Shown in pieces: positions 1 through 10,777 of a stretch of 64,000 bases of DNA. The notes beneath the pieces were generated by a model. That model was not told where the DNA came from. It searched no databases and worked only from the letters and a program-made list of their open reading frames with translations. The stretch is from Piliocolobus tephrosceles (Eukaryota > Chordata > Mammalia > Primates > Cercopithecidae): assembly GCF_002776525.5 (NCBI RefSeq), contig NC_045441.1, positions 67,771,467 to 67,835,466 of the forward strand, read 5' to 3'. How positions within the stretch are numbered: the stretch's first letter is position 1; every line of letters starts with the position of its first letter. The translations under genes and the position numbers were made by a program.

Positions 1-1960
1 GTGTTTTTTTCTAGGGAACAGGCATTCTGAAATAAAGATTCTGTCAGAAGAAGCTGACAATTATGGGTTATAATTGAAACCCACACAACTTCTTTGTTAT
101 AGTTACTTTATAGTTACTTTAAACCATAGTTTAAGGTTAGTTTAACTTTAAATAACTAATAAATAAGTTATTTTAAACCATAGTGTTTCTCTGGCTAGAG
201 ACCTAACACAGGATGTTGGAGAGAATTTGTTTTTTCATGATGTGACATTTAAATACATTCGTGAATTGTGATGATCATTACTAACCATCATGACTGCCGG
301 TATTTTCTTATTGCAACCTCTTCCAAAGAAGTTTGTGATACATTTCATGTGAGCCAAGTATAGCTAATGATCTCAGTAGTAATTGATGCCTTGGATGATT
401 ACCCTTTCCCTGACTGCTAAGTAGGCTAAATGGCTAGGTAGCCATAATTACATTGCTGTGATTATGATTGCTGCAACCCTGAACTGAAAGCCAGCCATGC
501 CTACCACATTGCAAATACTTTTTTTTTCCATGATCATATGATTTATTGTCCTATATCTGAAGCTCAGCCTTGCAATTTTTTTTTCATTTAATAGCATGGG
601 TAAATGAATCATAGGACTTACTGAAAAAGAAGAGTATTTAAATGATTGAATGGTATAAGAATCAAAGGTAACTGACAGTATTGCCAATACTGTGATTTTT
701 TAAGAACATATGCATTTGTTTTCTAAAAAAATAACATTTTCTCACAATAGTTTTGGGAGATTTTCTCATGGAGCTCTTTTTCCCATTCATGTACTCAAAC
801 TCCAGCTAGGAGTTTCTGATTCTCAGTTTTAGAAGACTTGATTTCCTGTGGGCTACAACAACCCTCAGCAACAGACCAATCTCACCCTTGGATGATATTT
901 AAACAACTTCACTCAACAGCCTGACCCTCAAGATCTAGTTATCCTAGCTGAATCCATTTGTTTCTTTTCAAACTTCATTTCCACTGGAATAATCAAAATT
1001 CCATAGGTTTTCCTTCCTTTTTAGTCTCTAAGTCCCACGTTGTTTCTCCTGCACCTTTTCAGGAGGAAGGTGTATCTCATGCTCCACTAGAGAAAGGGAG
1101 GCTGGAGGTGTCCCTCTCTCCTTGGTTCTAGCTTGAGAGCTACATGCTTGAAAAGAGCCCTTTGGGGCCATGGGCATGTAGAAAGGATTTTAATGTTTCC
1201 GGGCGCTCTCCTTTGGTAACTTTTCTCCTCGTAAGATAGCATTTCATTTGGCAAACCTTTGAACAATTTGAGGCTTGAAGCCTTTCTGTCTCAGCCAAAC
1301 CTTTTCTCCTAAACAATAAAAGAATTCAGGGAGCAGCCAAGGAAAAGAAAGCCAGAAGTTAGCTGACTGAAAGCCTAGACCCAGATTTAAGGACACTTTT
1401 CTAGATTGTCCTAGGACTGAGCTGGCCTTGTTTATGTCAGCATCTCCCCATTTTCTCTGCTGCCACTTAGCTGTGTCCTCAAACTCTGGTGTCTCTAAAA
1501 GTCACCTTAGACTCTTACTTACCAGGTCAGTTTCTGAGCCCCACCCTCAGATTCCAATTCAGCCTGACTATTGCACAGGCATCTTAAAACCTAGGACTAA
1601 GCAAAGAACTGTCAGATTTGATGGCCAAAAAAAAAAAACCATCCATAAAAGGAGTAAATGTGATCAACAGAGCCCATGTCTTTAATTTCCTGGTAAAGAT
1701 AATAGGGTTGGCTCATGATTGTGGTCAATAATTTGTGAATAGTAGAAAATCCTGAGTACAGCTCAATCTCTTACATAATTGGATCTTCTCTTAACAAGTA
1801 GAGCAGAATCTCCTTCTCTCAGGACCCTCTATTCAAAAATTTACTATCTGAAATAGATTGTTATCTCTCATTCCTAACTATTCAGAGGAAAAAAAGGAAT
1901 TGGCCTTTCTTGAAATAATTACTTTATCTTATCTGTAAAGCACCATTTTTCTAGCACTAG
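1..1960. other. AT-rich noncoding DNA, no gene seen
   Basis: No supported gene. The longest open frame (85 codons, 1428-1685, +) has no recognisable domain and ends in low-complexity K/R sequence, so I treat it as chance. Around 1520-1590 there is a weak resemblance to the CACCC-AGATT-TGATTCAG part of MER5-type DNA transposons, too short to call. Confidence 0.6.
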
Positions 1961-2241
1961 GATTGTATGATGTGAAGTAGAGGTTGAGATTCATTTTAAT
2001 TCTTGTCAACATTTCATCAATCTGTTGGCAACTTTTATTTCTCCACTGGAATTATTCAGCACCTTTGTTGAAAATTAAATGACTGTGTGAGTGGAGCTCT
2101 TTTTGAGCTCTTCTGTTCCACTAATCTATTTGTCATTCCTTGTCCCAGTACCATGTTATATTGATTATTCTGGCTTAATAGTAATTCCTGAAATCAGCTA
2201 ATGGGAGTCTTCTAGTTTTTTTATCTTTTTTAAGAATTCTA
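1961..2241 (-). mobile_element. Old antisense L1 fragment, 5' piece of the L1 insertion site
   Basis: The phrases CACCTTTGTTGAAAAT, TCTGTTCCACTAATCTATTTG and CAGTACCATGTTATATTG are the familiar antisense reading of LINE-1 ORF2. The fragment resumes at 7405 after the younger L1, with the sense TTCTAGGTTCTTTGAATTTC running on through the insertion point. Divergence suggests an L1M-class element; exact boundaries are approximate. Confidence 0.7.
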
Positions 2242-2242
2242 G
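2232..2242. repeat. Target-site duplication, left copy, of first L1
   Basis: AAGAATTCTAG is repeated exactly at 7405-7415, immediately after the L1 tail. It is preceded by TT, giving TT/AAGA, close to the L1 endonuclease preference TT/AAAA. It proves insertion by target-primed reverse transcription. The last G may belong to the element's G-rich start. Confidence 0.9.
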
Positions 2243-2314
2243 GGGGCGGAGCAAGATGGCCTAATAGGAACAGCTCCAGTCTCCAGCTCCCAGCGTGAGC
2301 AACACAGAACACAG

Positions 2315-3263
2315 GAACGCAGCTCATCGCCAGCAACGGATCAAAGCTGGATGGAGAATTACTTTGACAGGATGAGAGAAGAAGGCTTCAGTCCATCAAA
2401 CTTCTCAGAGCTAAAGGAGGAATTACGTACCAGCTCAAAGAAACTAAAAATCTTGAAAAAAGAGTGGAAGAATTGATAACCAGAATAATTAATGCAGAAA
2501 AGGCCATAAACAAACTGACAGAGATGAAAACCATGACATGAGAAATACGTGACAAATGCACAAGCTTCAGTAACCAACTCAATCAACTGGAAGAAAGAGT
2601 ATCAGCAATTGAGGATCAAATGAATGAAATGAAGCGAGAAGAGAAATCTAAAGAAAAAAGAAGAAAAAGAAATGAATAAAGCCTGCAGTAAGTATGGGAT
2701 TATGTAAAAAGACCAAATCTACATCTGATTGGGGTGCCTGAAAGTGAGAGGGAAAATGGAACCAAGTTGGAAAACACCCTTCAGGATATCATTCAGGAGA
2801 ACTTCCCCAACCTAGTAGGGCAGGCTAACTTTCAAATTCAGGAAATACAGAGAATGACACAAACTACTCCTAGAGAAGAGCAACTCCAAGACACATAATT
2901 GCCAGATTCACCAAAGATGAAATGAAGGAAAAAATCTTAAGGGCAGCTAGAGAGAAAGGTCAGGTTACCCACAAAGGGAAGCCCATCAGACTAACAGCAG
3001 ATCTTTCTGCAGAAACTCTACAAGCCAGAAGCGAGTGGGGGCCAATATTCAACATTCTTAAAGAAAAGAATTTTAAACCCAGAATTTCATATCCAGCCAA
3101 ACTAAATTTCATAAGTGAAGGAGAAATAAAATCCTTTACAGATAAGCAAAGGCTTAGAGATTTTGTCACCACCAGGCCTGCCTTACAAGAGACCCTGAAG
3201 GAAGCCCTAAACATGGAAAGGAACAACCAGTACCAGCCATTGCAAAAACATGCCAAAATGTAA
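2315..3263 (+). pseudogene. L1 ORF1: L1 ORF1 remnant (RNA-binding chaperone), start codon lost, several stops
   Basis: ORF1p forms coiled-coil trimers that coat L1 RNA. Here the first 22 codons, including the ATG, are absent because of the 5' splice-like deletion. In-frame stops lie at TGA 2539-2541, TAA 2677-2679 and TAA 2689-2691. The first and third are shared with the other L1 copy; the middle one (CAA to TAA) is private. A small deletion near 2865 shifts the frame. The C-terminal domain is readable from 2922 (MKEKILRAAREKGQV...) to the normal ending QKHAKM at 3263. The usual 63-base spacer to ORF2 follows. Confidence 0.92.
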
Positions 3264-3326
3264 AGACCATCGAGGCGAGGAAGAAACTGCATCAACTAAT
3301 GAGCAAAATAACAAGTTAAGATCAGA

Positions 3327-6300
3327 GTGGCAGGATCAAGTTCACACATAACAATATTAACCTTAAATGTAAATAGACTAAATGCTCCAATTAAAAGACA
3401 CAGACTGGCAAACTGGATAAAGAGTCAAGACCCATCACTTTGCTGTATTCAGGAGACCCATCTCACATGCAGAGACATACATAGGCTCAAAATAAAGGGA
3501 TGGAGGAAGATCTACCAAGCAAATGGAGAACAAAAAAACGCAGGGGTTGCAATACTAGTCTCTGATAAAACTGACTTTAAACCATCAAAGATCAAAAGAG
3601 ACAAAGAAGGCCATTACATAATGGTAAATGGATCAATTCAACAGGAAGAGCTAACTATCCTAAATATATATGCACCCAATACAGGAGCACCCAGATTCAT
3701 AAAGCAAGTCCTTAGAGACTTACAAAGAGACTTAGACTCACATACAATCCTAATGGGAGACTTCAACATCCCACTGTCAACATTAGACAGATCAACGAGA
3801 CAGAAAGTTAACAAGGATATCCAGAATTGAACTCATCTCTGCAGCAAGCAGACCTAATAGACATCTACAGAACTCTCCATCCCAAATCAACAGAATATAC
3901 ATTCTTCTCAGCACCACATCACACTTATTCCAAAATTGACCACATAATTGGAAGTAAAGCACTCCTCAGCAAATGTACAAGAACAGAAATTATAACAAAC
4001 TGTCTCTCAGACCACAGTGCAATCAAACTAGAACTCATGACTAAGAAACTCAATCAAAACCGCTCAACTATATGGAAACTGAATAACCTGCTCCTGAATG
4101 ACTACTGGGTACATAACGAAATGAAGGCAGAAATAAAGATGTTCTTTGAAACCAATGAGAACAAAGATACAACATACCAGAATCGCTGGGACACATTTAA
4201 AGCAGTGTGTAGAGGGAAATTTATAGCACTAAATGCCCACAAGAGAAAGCAGGAAAGACCTAAAATTAACACTCTAACATCACAATTAAAAGGACTAGAG
4301 AAGCAAGAGCAAACACATTCACAAGCTAGCAGAAGGCAAGAAATAACTAAGATCAGAGCAGAACTGAAGGAGATAGAGACACAAAAAACCCTCCAAAAAA
4401 ATCAATGAATCCAGGAGTTGGTTTTTTGAAAAGATCAACAAAATTGATAGACCGCTAGCAAGACTAATAAAGAAGAAAAGAGAGAAGAATCAAATAGACA
4501 CAGTAAAAAATGATACAGGGGATATCACCACCGACCCCACAGAAATACAAACTACCATCAGAGAATACTATAAACACCTCTACGCAAATCAACTAGAAAA
4601 TCTAAAAGAAATGGATAATTTCCTGGACACTTACACTCTCCCAAGACTAAACCGGGAAGAAGCTGAATCCCTGAATAGACCAATAGCAGGCTGTGAAATT
4701 GAGGCAATAATTAATAGCCTACCAACAAAAAAAAGTCCAGGACCAGATGGATTCACAGCTGAATTCTACCAGAGGTACAAGGAGGAGCTGGTACCATTCC
4801 TTCTGAAACTATTACAATCAATAGAAAAAGAGGGAATCCTCCCTGACTCATTTTATGAGGCCAATATCATCCTGATACCAAAGCCTGGCAGAGACACAAC
4901 AAAAAAAGAGAATTTTAGACCAATATCCCTGATGAACATCGATGCAAAAATCCTCAATAAAATACTGGCAAACTGGACCCAGCAGCACATCAAAAAGCTT
5001 ATCCACCATGATCAAGTGGGTTTCATCCCTGGGATGCAAGGCTGGTTCAACATACACAAATCAATAAACGTAATCCAGCATATAAACAGAACCAAAGACA
5101 AAAATCGCATGATTATCTCAATAGATGCAGAAAAGGCCTCTGAAAAAATTCAATAGCCCTTCATGCTAAAAACTCTCAATAAATTCGGTATTGATGGAAT
5201 GTATTTCAAAATAATAAGAGCTATTTATGACAAACCCACAGCCAATATCATACTGAATGGGCAAAAACTGGAAAAAGTCCTTTCGAAAACTGGTACAAGA
5301 CAAGGATGCCCTCTCTCACCACTCCTATTCAACATAGTGTTGGAAGTTCTAGCTAGGGCAATCAGGCAAGAGAAAGAAATAAAGGGTATTCAGTTAGGAA
5401 AAGAAGAAGTCAAATTGTCCCTGTTTGCAGATGACATGATTGTATATTTAGAAAACCCCATTGTCTCAGCCCAAAATCTCCTTAAGCTGATAAGCAACTT
5501 CAGCAAAGTCTCAGGATACAAAATTAATGTGCAAAATCACAAGCATTCTTATACGCCAGTAACAGACAAACAGAGACACAAATCCTGAATGAACTTCCAT
5601 TCACAATTGCTTCAAAGAGAATAAAATACCTAGGAATCCAACTTACAAGGGATGTAAAGGACTTCTTCAAAGAGAATTACAAACCACTGCTCAGTGAAAT
5701 AAAAGAGGACACAAACAAATGGAAGAACATACCATGCTCATGGATAGGAAGAATCAATATCATGAAAATGGCCATACTGCCCAAGGTAATTTATATATTC
5801 AATGCCATCCCCATCAAGCTACCAATGAGTTTCTTCACAGAATTGGAAAAAACTGCTTTAAAGTTCCTATGGAACCAAAAAAGAGCCCGCATTACCAAGA
5901 CAATGATCAAAAGAACAAAGCTGGAGGCACCACGCTACATGACTTGAAACTATACTACAAGGCTACAGTAACCAAAACAGCATGGTACTGGTACCAAAAC
6001 AGAGATATAGACCAATGGAACAGAACACAGTCCTCAGAAATAATACCACACATCTACAGCCATCTTATCTTTGACAAACCTTACCAAAACAAGAAATGGG
6101 GAAAGGATTCCCTATTTAATAAATGGTGCCGGAAAAATTGGCTAGCCATAAATAGAAAGCTGAATCTCAATCCTTTCCTTACTCCTTATACGAAAATTAA
6201 TTCAAGATGGATTAGTGACTTAAACGTTAGACCTAATACCATAAAAACCCTAGAAGAAAACCTAGGTAATACCATTCAGGACATAGGCTTGGGCAAGGAC

Positions 6301-7143
6301 TTCATGTCTAAAACACCAAAAGCAATGGCAACAAAAGCCAAAATTAACAAATCAGATCTAATTAAACTAAAGAGCTTCTGCACAGCAAAAGAAACTACCA
6401 TCAGAATGAACAGGCAACCTACAGAATGGGAGAAAATTTTTGCAATCTACTCATCTGACAAAGGGCTAATATCCAGAATCTACAAAGAACTCAAACAAAT
6501 TTACAAGAAAAAAACAAACAACCCCATCAAAAACTGGGCAAAGGATATGAACAGACATTTCTCAAAAGACATTCATACAGCCAACAGACACATGAAAAAA
6601 TGCTCATCATCACTGGACATCAGAGAAATGCAAATCAAAACCACAATGAGATACCATCTCACACCAGTTAGAATGGCAACCATTAAAAAGTCAGGAAACA
6701 ACAGGTGCTGGAGAGGATGTGGAGAAGTAGGAACACTTTTACACTGTTGGTGGGACTGTAAACTAGTTCAACCATTATGGAAAATAGTATGGCGATTCCT
6801 CAAGGATCTAGAATTAGAAGTACCATATGACCCAGCCATCCCATTACTGGGTATATGCCCAAAGGATTATAAATCATGCTGCTATAAAGACACATGCACA
6901 TGTATGTTTATTGTGGCACTATTCACAATAGCAAAGACTTGGAATCAACCCAAATGTCCATCAGTGACAGACTGGATTAAGAAAATGTGGCACATATACA
7001 CCATGGAATACTATGCAGCCATAATAAAGGATGAGTTTCTGTCCTTTGTAGGGACATGGATGCAGCTGGAAACCATCCTCAGCAAACTATCGCAAGAACA
7101 GAAAACCAAACACCGCATGTTCTCACTCATAGGTGGGAACTGA
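3327..7143 (+). pseudogene. L1 ORF2: L1 ORF2 remnant (endonuclease-reverse transcriptase), multiply frameshifted
   Basis: ORF2p nicks target DNA and reverse-transcribes L1 RNA. The normal start MAGSSSHITILTLNVN is present. Endonuclease motifs are visible: CIQETHLT, MGDFN (3762-3776 region) and, after a frameshift, LSDHSAIK. A one-base deletion in CCAGAATTGAAC (3821-3832) ends the first frame; the same lesion is in the other L1. Further lesions are an extra A in the run near 4395, a TAG at 5154-5156 and a lost A near 5533, plus a shift near 5880-5925. The RT active-site box FADD is intact at 5424-5435. The C-terminal CX3CX7HX4C motif is intact at 6706-6759. The normal terminus SLIGGN ends at 7143. 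No functional protein is possible. Confidence 0.93.
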
Positions 7144-7200
7144 ACAGTGAGATCACTTGGACTCGGGAAGGGGAACATCTCACACACAGGGGCCTATCAT

Positions 7201-7228
7201 GGGGAGGGGGGAGGGGGGAGGGGGGGAG
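7201..7228 (+). repeat. G-rich polypurine tract in L1 3'UTR
   Basis: Runs of 4, 6, 6 and 7 G separated by single A lie in the position of the conserved L1 3'UTR polypurine tract, a known G-quadruplex-forming segment. Just downstream GAGTTGATGGGTGC is duplicated (7262-7275 and 7280-7293), an 18-bp period absent from the other L1. Confidence 0.8.
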
Positions 7229-7404
7229 ATTGCATTGGGAGTTATACCTGATGTAAATTATGAGTTGATGGGTGCTGACGAGTTGATGGGTGCAGCACAC
7301 CAACATGGCACAAATATACATATGTAACAAACCTGCACGTTATGCACATGTACCCTAGAACTTAAAGTATAATAATAATAATAACAATAATAATAATAAT
7401 AATA

Positions 7405-7545
7405 AAGAATTCTAGGTTCTTTGAATTTCTATATTAATTTCAGAATAAGCTTGTCAAATTCTATAAAAAAACAAAAACAAAACCTGTTGGAATTATTGAA
7501 AATATGTTGATTTTATATATTAATTTGGAGACAACCTAAAATAAC
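7405..7545 (-). mobile_element. Old antisense L1 fragment, 3' piece of the insertion site
   Basis: It continues the fragment interrupted at 2241. TTCTAGGTTCTTTGAATTTC, AATAAGCTTGTCAAATTCTA and GTTGGAATTATTGA-type phrases match antisense L1 ORF2. Its first 11 bases are the right target-site duplication of the first L1. The end near 7545 is approximate. Confidence 0.65.
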
Positions 7546-8855
7546 GAGAGACACAGACTCTCCCCAAAAATTTATTCAGGAATATGCAGGAGATTGGAAT
7601 CCAGGATATGTATGCTACGATGAATCATAGGCATATCTGGAGCTATTAGGATAAGGGGAAACTTTTAAAGACAAAGAGGAGAGGTCCATGTAAGCTATTC
7701 TGAAACAAACATCACTGGTCACATAGGTTTGTTGAAGGAGCCATTTCTAACTCATTGGTGGAGACAGCCATTGCTAGGCAAGTATATATGTAGGAGTAGC
7801 TTATCTGGAACACTACAATTTTGAGGGATTTCTTGTGATAAGCCCTGTTACAGACATATGTGTAGGACCTTCATAATGAGCAGGATGCATAGAACATGCA
7901 GAACATCTTATAATTTCTTAGTTTTCAGATGATTCTTGTGATACATTTTATATCAGACATAGGAGTATGAGATCCCCTCCTTCATGACTCCTGGCTTACT
8001 TTGGGTCTAGTGTAAGCCATTGCATCTTGGCATCAGTGACTTTTACCTTTCCCCCTTTATATTAAGATCTTTCTCCAAAGGTATCACTGATCAATTAACC
8101 TGCAGTTAGGATTTTACTGTCTCTCAATGCCAGTATAGACCTTCCTTATTGGTCTGGTCATATGCTAGGGAAGTAGCCAGCAATTATTAGTCAATGTCAA
8201 GAACCTTTGAGCAAGAAGGTTTGCAAGTAGCGGCCCTTGTTAAATTTGCCTGGGGTTCATTGTTAAATTCAGTTTTGTCAGTTTCATAGTTGTTGCTTAT
8301 TATTTTGACATGTTGGGCTAGCATTCTGCTAGGTGTTGTATTTATGCAGAAATTTGACATGCAAAAGGTACAAAATTTAAAGAAAATACAAAGCAAAACC
8401 AAAAGGAATGTAACAAATCCACAATGATTCTGAGTCAAGAGCCCAAACAACCAACAAATTAAAAGACCTTTGGGGACTGAGTGAGACCTGTCATAGTCAC
8501 CAAGTCTGTTTTCTTATCTTATGCAGTTGGGTCTCAATTTCCTCAGAGGAATTGATCTAAGTACAGCATATGGTATCAGCAGTGGTTACAGATACATCTT
8601 TGTTCAGCTAGTAGGTAGCAATTATATTATTTAGTACCCCATAACTAAATTAAATTAAAGCAAATATTGCTAACTCTATGAAAAGGGATCATTGGTACAA
8701 TTTGAACAAAAAGTTGTGTGAGGGATGTGTTTAAGTTACTTATTAGGTAGACTAAAGGCTCTCTTAGGATACATAAAGATTTGGGTTAGACGTTTTGTCA
8801 AGTTACCTGTAGAATCTGTTTGTGCAATTCTAATTACAACATTATTTTTGGTATG
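7546..8855. other. Unassigned noncoding segment, possible old antisense retroviral remnant
   Basis: No gene. The texture (CTCCCCAAAAATTTATTCAG near 7559, CCTTTCCCCCTTTA near 8047) recalls an antisense LTR or ERV, but I cannot name a family. The 87-codon minus frame at 8187-8450 has no recognisable domain. Confidence 0.35.
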
Positions 8856-9075
8856 AAGAAAGAAAAGAAAAGAAGAGAAGAGAAGAGAAGAGAAGAGAAG
8901 AGAAGAGAAGAGAAGAGNNNNNNNNNNAGAAGAGAAGAGAAGAGAAGAGAAGAGAAGAGAAGAGAAGAGAAGAGAAGAGAAAATAAGAGAAAAGGAAAGA
9001 AGAGAAAAGAGAGGAAGAATGAGAGAGAGAAAGAGAAAGGAAGAGGGAGAGAGGCAGGAAGGGAGGGAGGGAAGT
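8856..9075 (+). repeat. Purine-only microsatellite (GAGAA)n with a 10-N gap
   Basis: It is an almost uninterrupted AGAAG/GAGAA pentanucleotide array, degrading into GAGA, GGAAG and GGGAGG blocks toward 9075. Ten Ns at 8918-8927 fall inside the perfect array. The lysine/arginine/glutamate (+) and serine/leucine/phenylalanine (-) open frames over it are products of the repeat, not genes. Confidence 0.97.
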
Positions 9076-10439
9076 AGGCATAAGCAAGGCAAAAATAAGA
9101 GAGGTAAGAGTTTCATGATAGAAATCTTGTCCTAATGCCTTGGGAAAAGCTGTCCACAGCCTGAAGCTGTCAACCTCTTGTTCTGGTTTGCAGTTTGAAT
9201 GTCTATGGTTATGGCATCGGGGGCTTGGTGAATTTTTATGTAGACCACACATGAGGCACAATGTTTTCCTTTGAAATTTGCATCAAGTCATCAGCTTCAG
9301 CTTATAGGGTTTTAGGAACAAAGCAATTCTTACTCCTGGTGGGAGACTTGCAGCCAGATATTGTGGGAAACTAGAAAAATTTAGGATCTAGTCCTGTAAC
9401 TGCAGTTTAATAAATCAAACAAATTTCAATATTTTTCTTTTAAAAGAGCAAAAATCCTAAAGCCCAGGATAGAAGCAAAGAAAAAGTCCAAGGTTAAAAC
9501 ATAGTTTCTATTGCTTTAAACATTTCATAAAGACAACACAAACCTGTATAACCAGCAAACCCAGGCAAAAGTGTCTGCACTACATTTAATGCCAACAATT
9601 CTGAAGGCATTCTTAGTTTACACATTTTCACACCAGATTTATTTGCCAAAGAACATTTCAGATTACATGAACTAAATGACATTTCAGTTGGTTTATATTT
9701 TTCTGATAAAATACTTGATTTAAACACTTATGGTAGGTTTCTTAAAGTCAATTAAAAAGAGCTCTTCATAAATTCTGGAGATAGCATTAAAATATCTTTA
9801 AATTCTTTTAAAATATCTTATCAGGTTCAGCCGGAACAAACAACAGTATTTCCAGCAGTATTGAACTCTTTAGGTGAAATGAGATTAAAAACTTACATCT
9901 CAAAAGAATAAAACTTAGATCTAAACATCATTATTAGTTGAGACACAAAACAGGATATAAAAGTTCAGTTAAGATAGCTAGGAAAACCCATCTTAAACAA
10001 GGTAAGGCTTACTATGCACATTTTAAACCAATGCCCTTTTCATTGTAAGAGTTTCCAGTGATTTAGTCTTTCCTCTTTTACTGGTGTAGAGAGATAGACA
10101 CCCCTGTAAATGAAGACTTTCTTTAAAGATGTAGTTTTTTCCCACAAAGACTCTCAAAATAACCAGTCAAATGTCAGAAATGTGTATCTGGAGACAGATT
10201 TTTTTGGGTAAGTGGTCTTTTTAACTTAACTTGTTTCTTAATTAGATATCTGAGTTAAAGGTGGGGTCCTTTAATGAAAAGGGCAAAAAAATAACCAGTA
10301 GAAGCTTTCTGGAACATCCCTCCAAGCCCCCAACAATGCTGATGGTTAACAGAGATTACTATCAAAAGGTGGGCAACCTGCTTTTTAATGTCCTGTTTGT
10401 TTGCACAAATAGCAACAGTTTTCTGGAAACTGCTATTTT
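9076..10439. other. AT-rich unassigned DNA, no gene seen
   Basis: It has the same composition as 7546-8855 and may belong to the same decayed element. A 77-codon minus frame (9494-9727) carries no identifiable motif. Confidence 0.45.
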
Positions 10440-10453
10440 AGGGGTTGCTTATT

Positions 10454-10763
10454 TTTTTATTTTTTATTTTTTATTTTTTTGAGAGGGAGTCTGGCTCTGT
10501 CGCCCAGGCTGGAGTACAGTGGCCGGATCTCAGCTCACTGCAAGCTCCGCCTCCCGGGTTTACGCCATTCTCCTGCCTCAGCCTCCCAAGTAGCTGGGAC
10601 TACAGGCGCCCGCCAACTCGCCCGGCTAGTTTTTTGTATTTTTTTAGTAGAGACGGGGTTTCACTGTGTTAGCCAGGATGGTCTGGATCTCCGGACCTCG
10701 TGATCCGCCCGTCTCGGCCTCCCAAAGTGCTGGGATTACAGGCTTGAGCCACCGCGCCCGGCC
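10454..10763 (-). mobile_element. Young AluY, Old World monkey type
   Basis: It is a full-length Alu read on the minus strand, with an interrupted T-rich tail at 10454. Its sense strand carries CTAGCCGGGCGAG, GGCGTAAACCCGGGAGG and GAGATCCGGCCACTG, the variants typical of cercopithecid AluY. The 14-bp target-site duplication AGGGGTTGCTTATT is exact at 10440-10453 and 10764-10777, which also argues for a recent insertion. Confidence 0.95.
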
Positions 10764-10777
10764 AGGGGTTGCTTATT

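Larger units (their letters stand above)
2242..7404 (+). mobile_element. LINE-1 (L1PA lineage), 5' end present but 5'UTR missing: spliced-RNA type copy
   Basis: The element starts with the authentic L1 5' terminus (GGGGGCGGAGCAAGATGGCC, with the YY1 site intact). After 73 bases it jumps at 2314/2315 to codon 23 of ORF1. Compared with the full-length copy at 39200-45390, the missing part corresponds to 39274-40338, which begins GT and ends AG; the junction can slide by about 3 nt, and one placement is exactly GT-AG. This is the structure of an integrated, spliced L1 transcript. ORF1 and ORF2 follow as pseudogenes, then a 3'UTR with a G-rich tract and an (AAT)n-like tail at 7370-7404. An 11-bp target-site duplication flanks it. 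It lacks most of the internal promoter and the ORF1 start codon, so it is inactive. It sits within an older antisense L1. Confidence 0.93.

Noticed and set aside
5719..7143. 474-codon open frame that looks like a single new protein
   Set aside because: The first 50-odd codons are an out-of-frame reading of L1 ORF2. The true ORF2 frame joins only after a frameshift near 5880-5925.
8736..9261. Open frames on both strands rich in K/R/E or S/L/F across the GAGAA array
   Set aside because: They are translations of a pentanucleotide repeat and cross an N gap.
10445..10703. Alu-derived open frames (GVQWPDLSSLQAPPPGFTPF-like peptides), recurring at every minus Alu
   Set aside because: Standard chance frames of antisense Alu. 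No exon signals were found around them.
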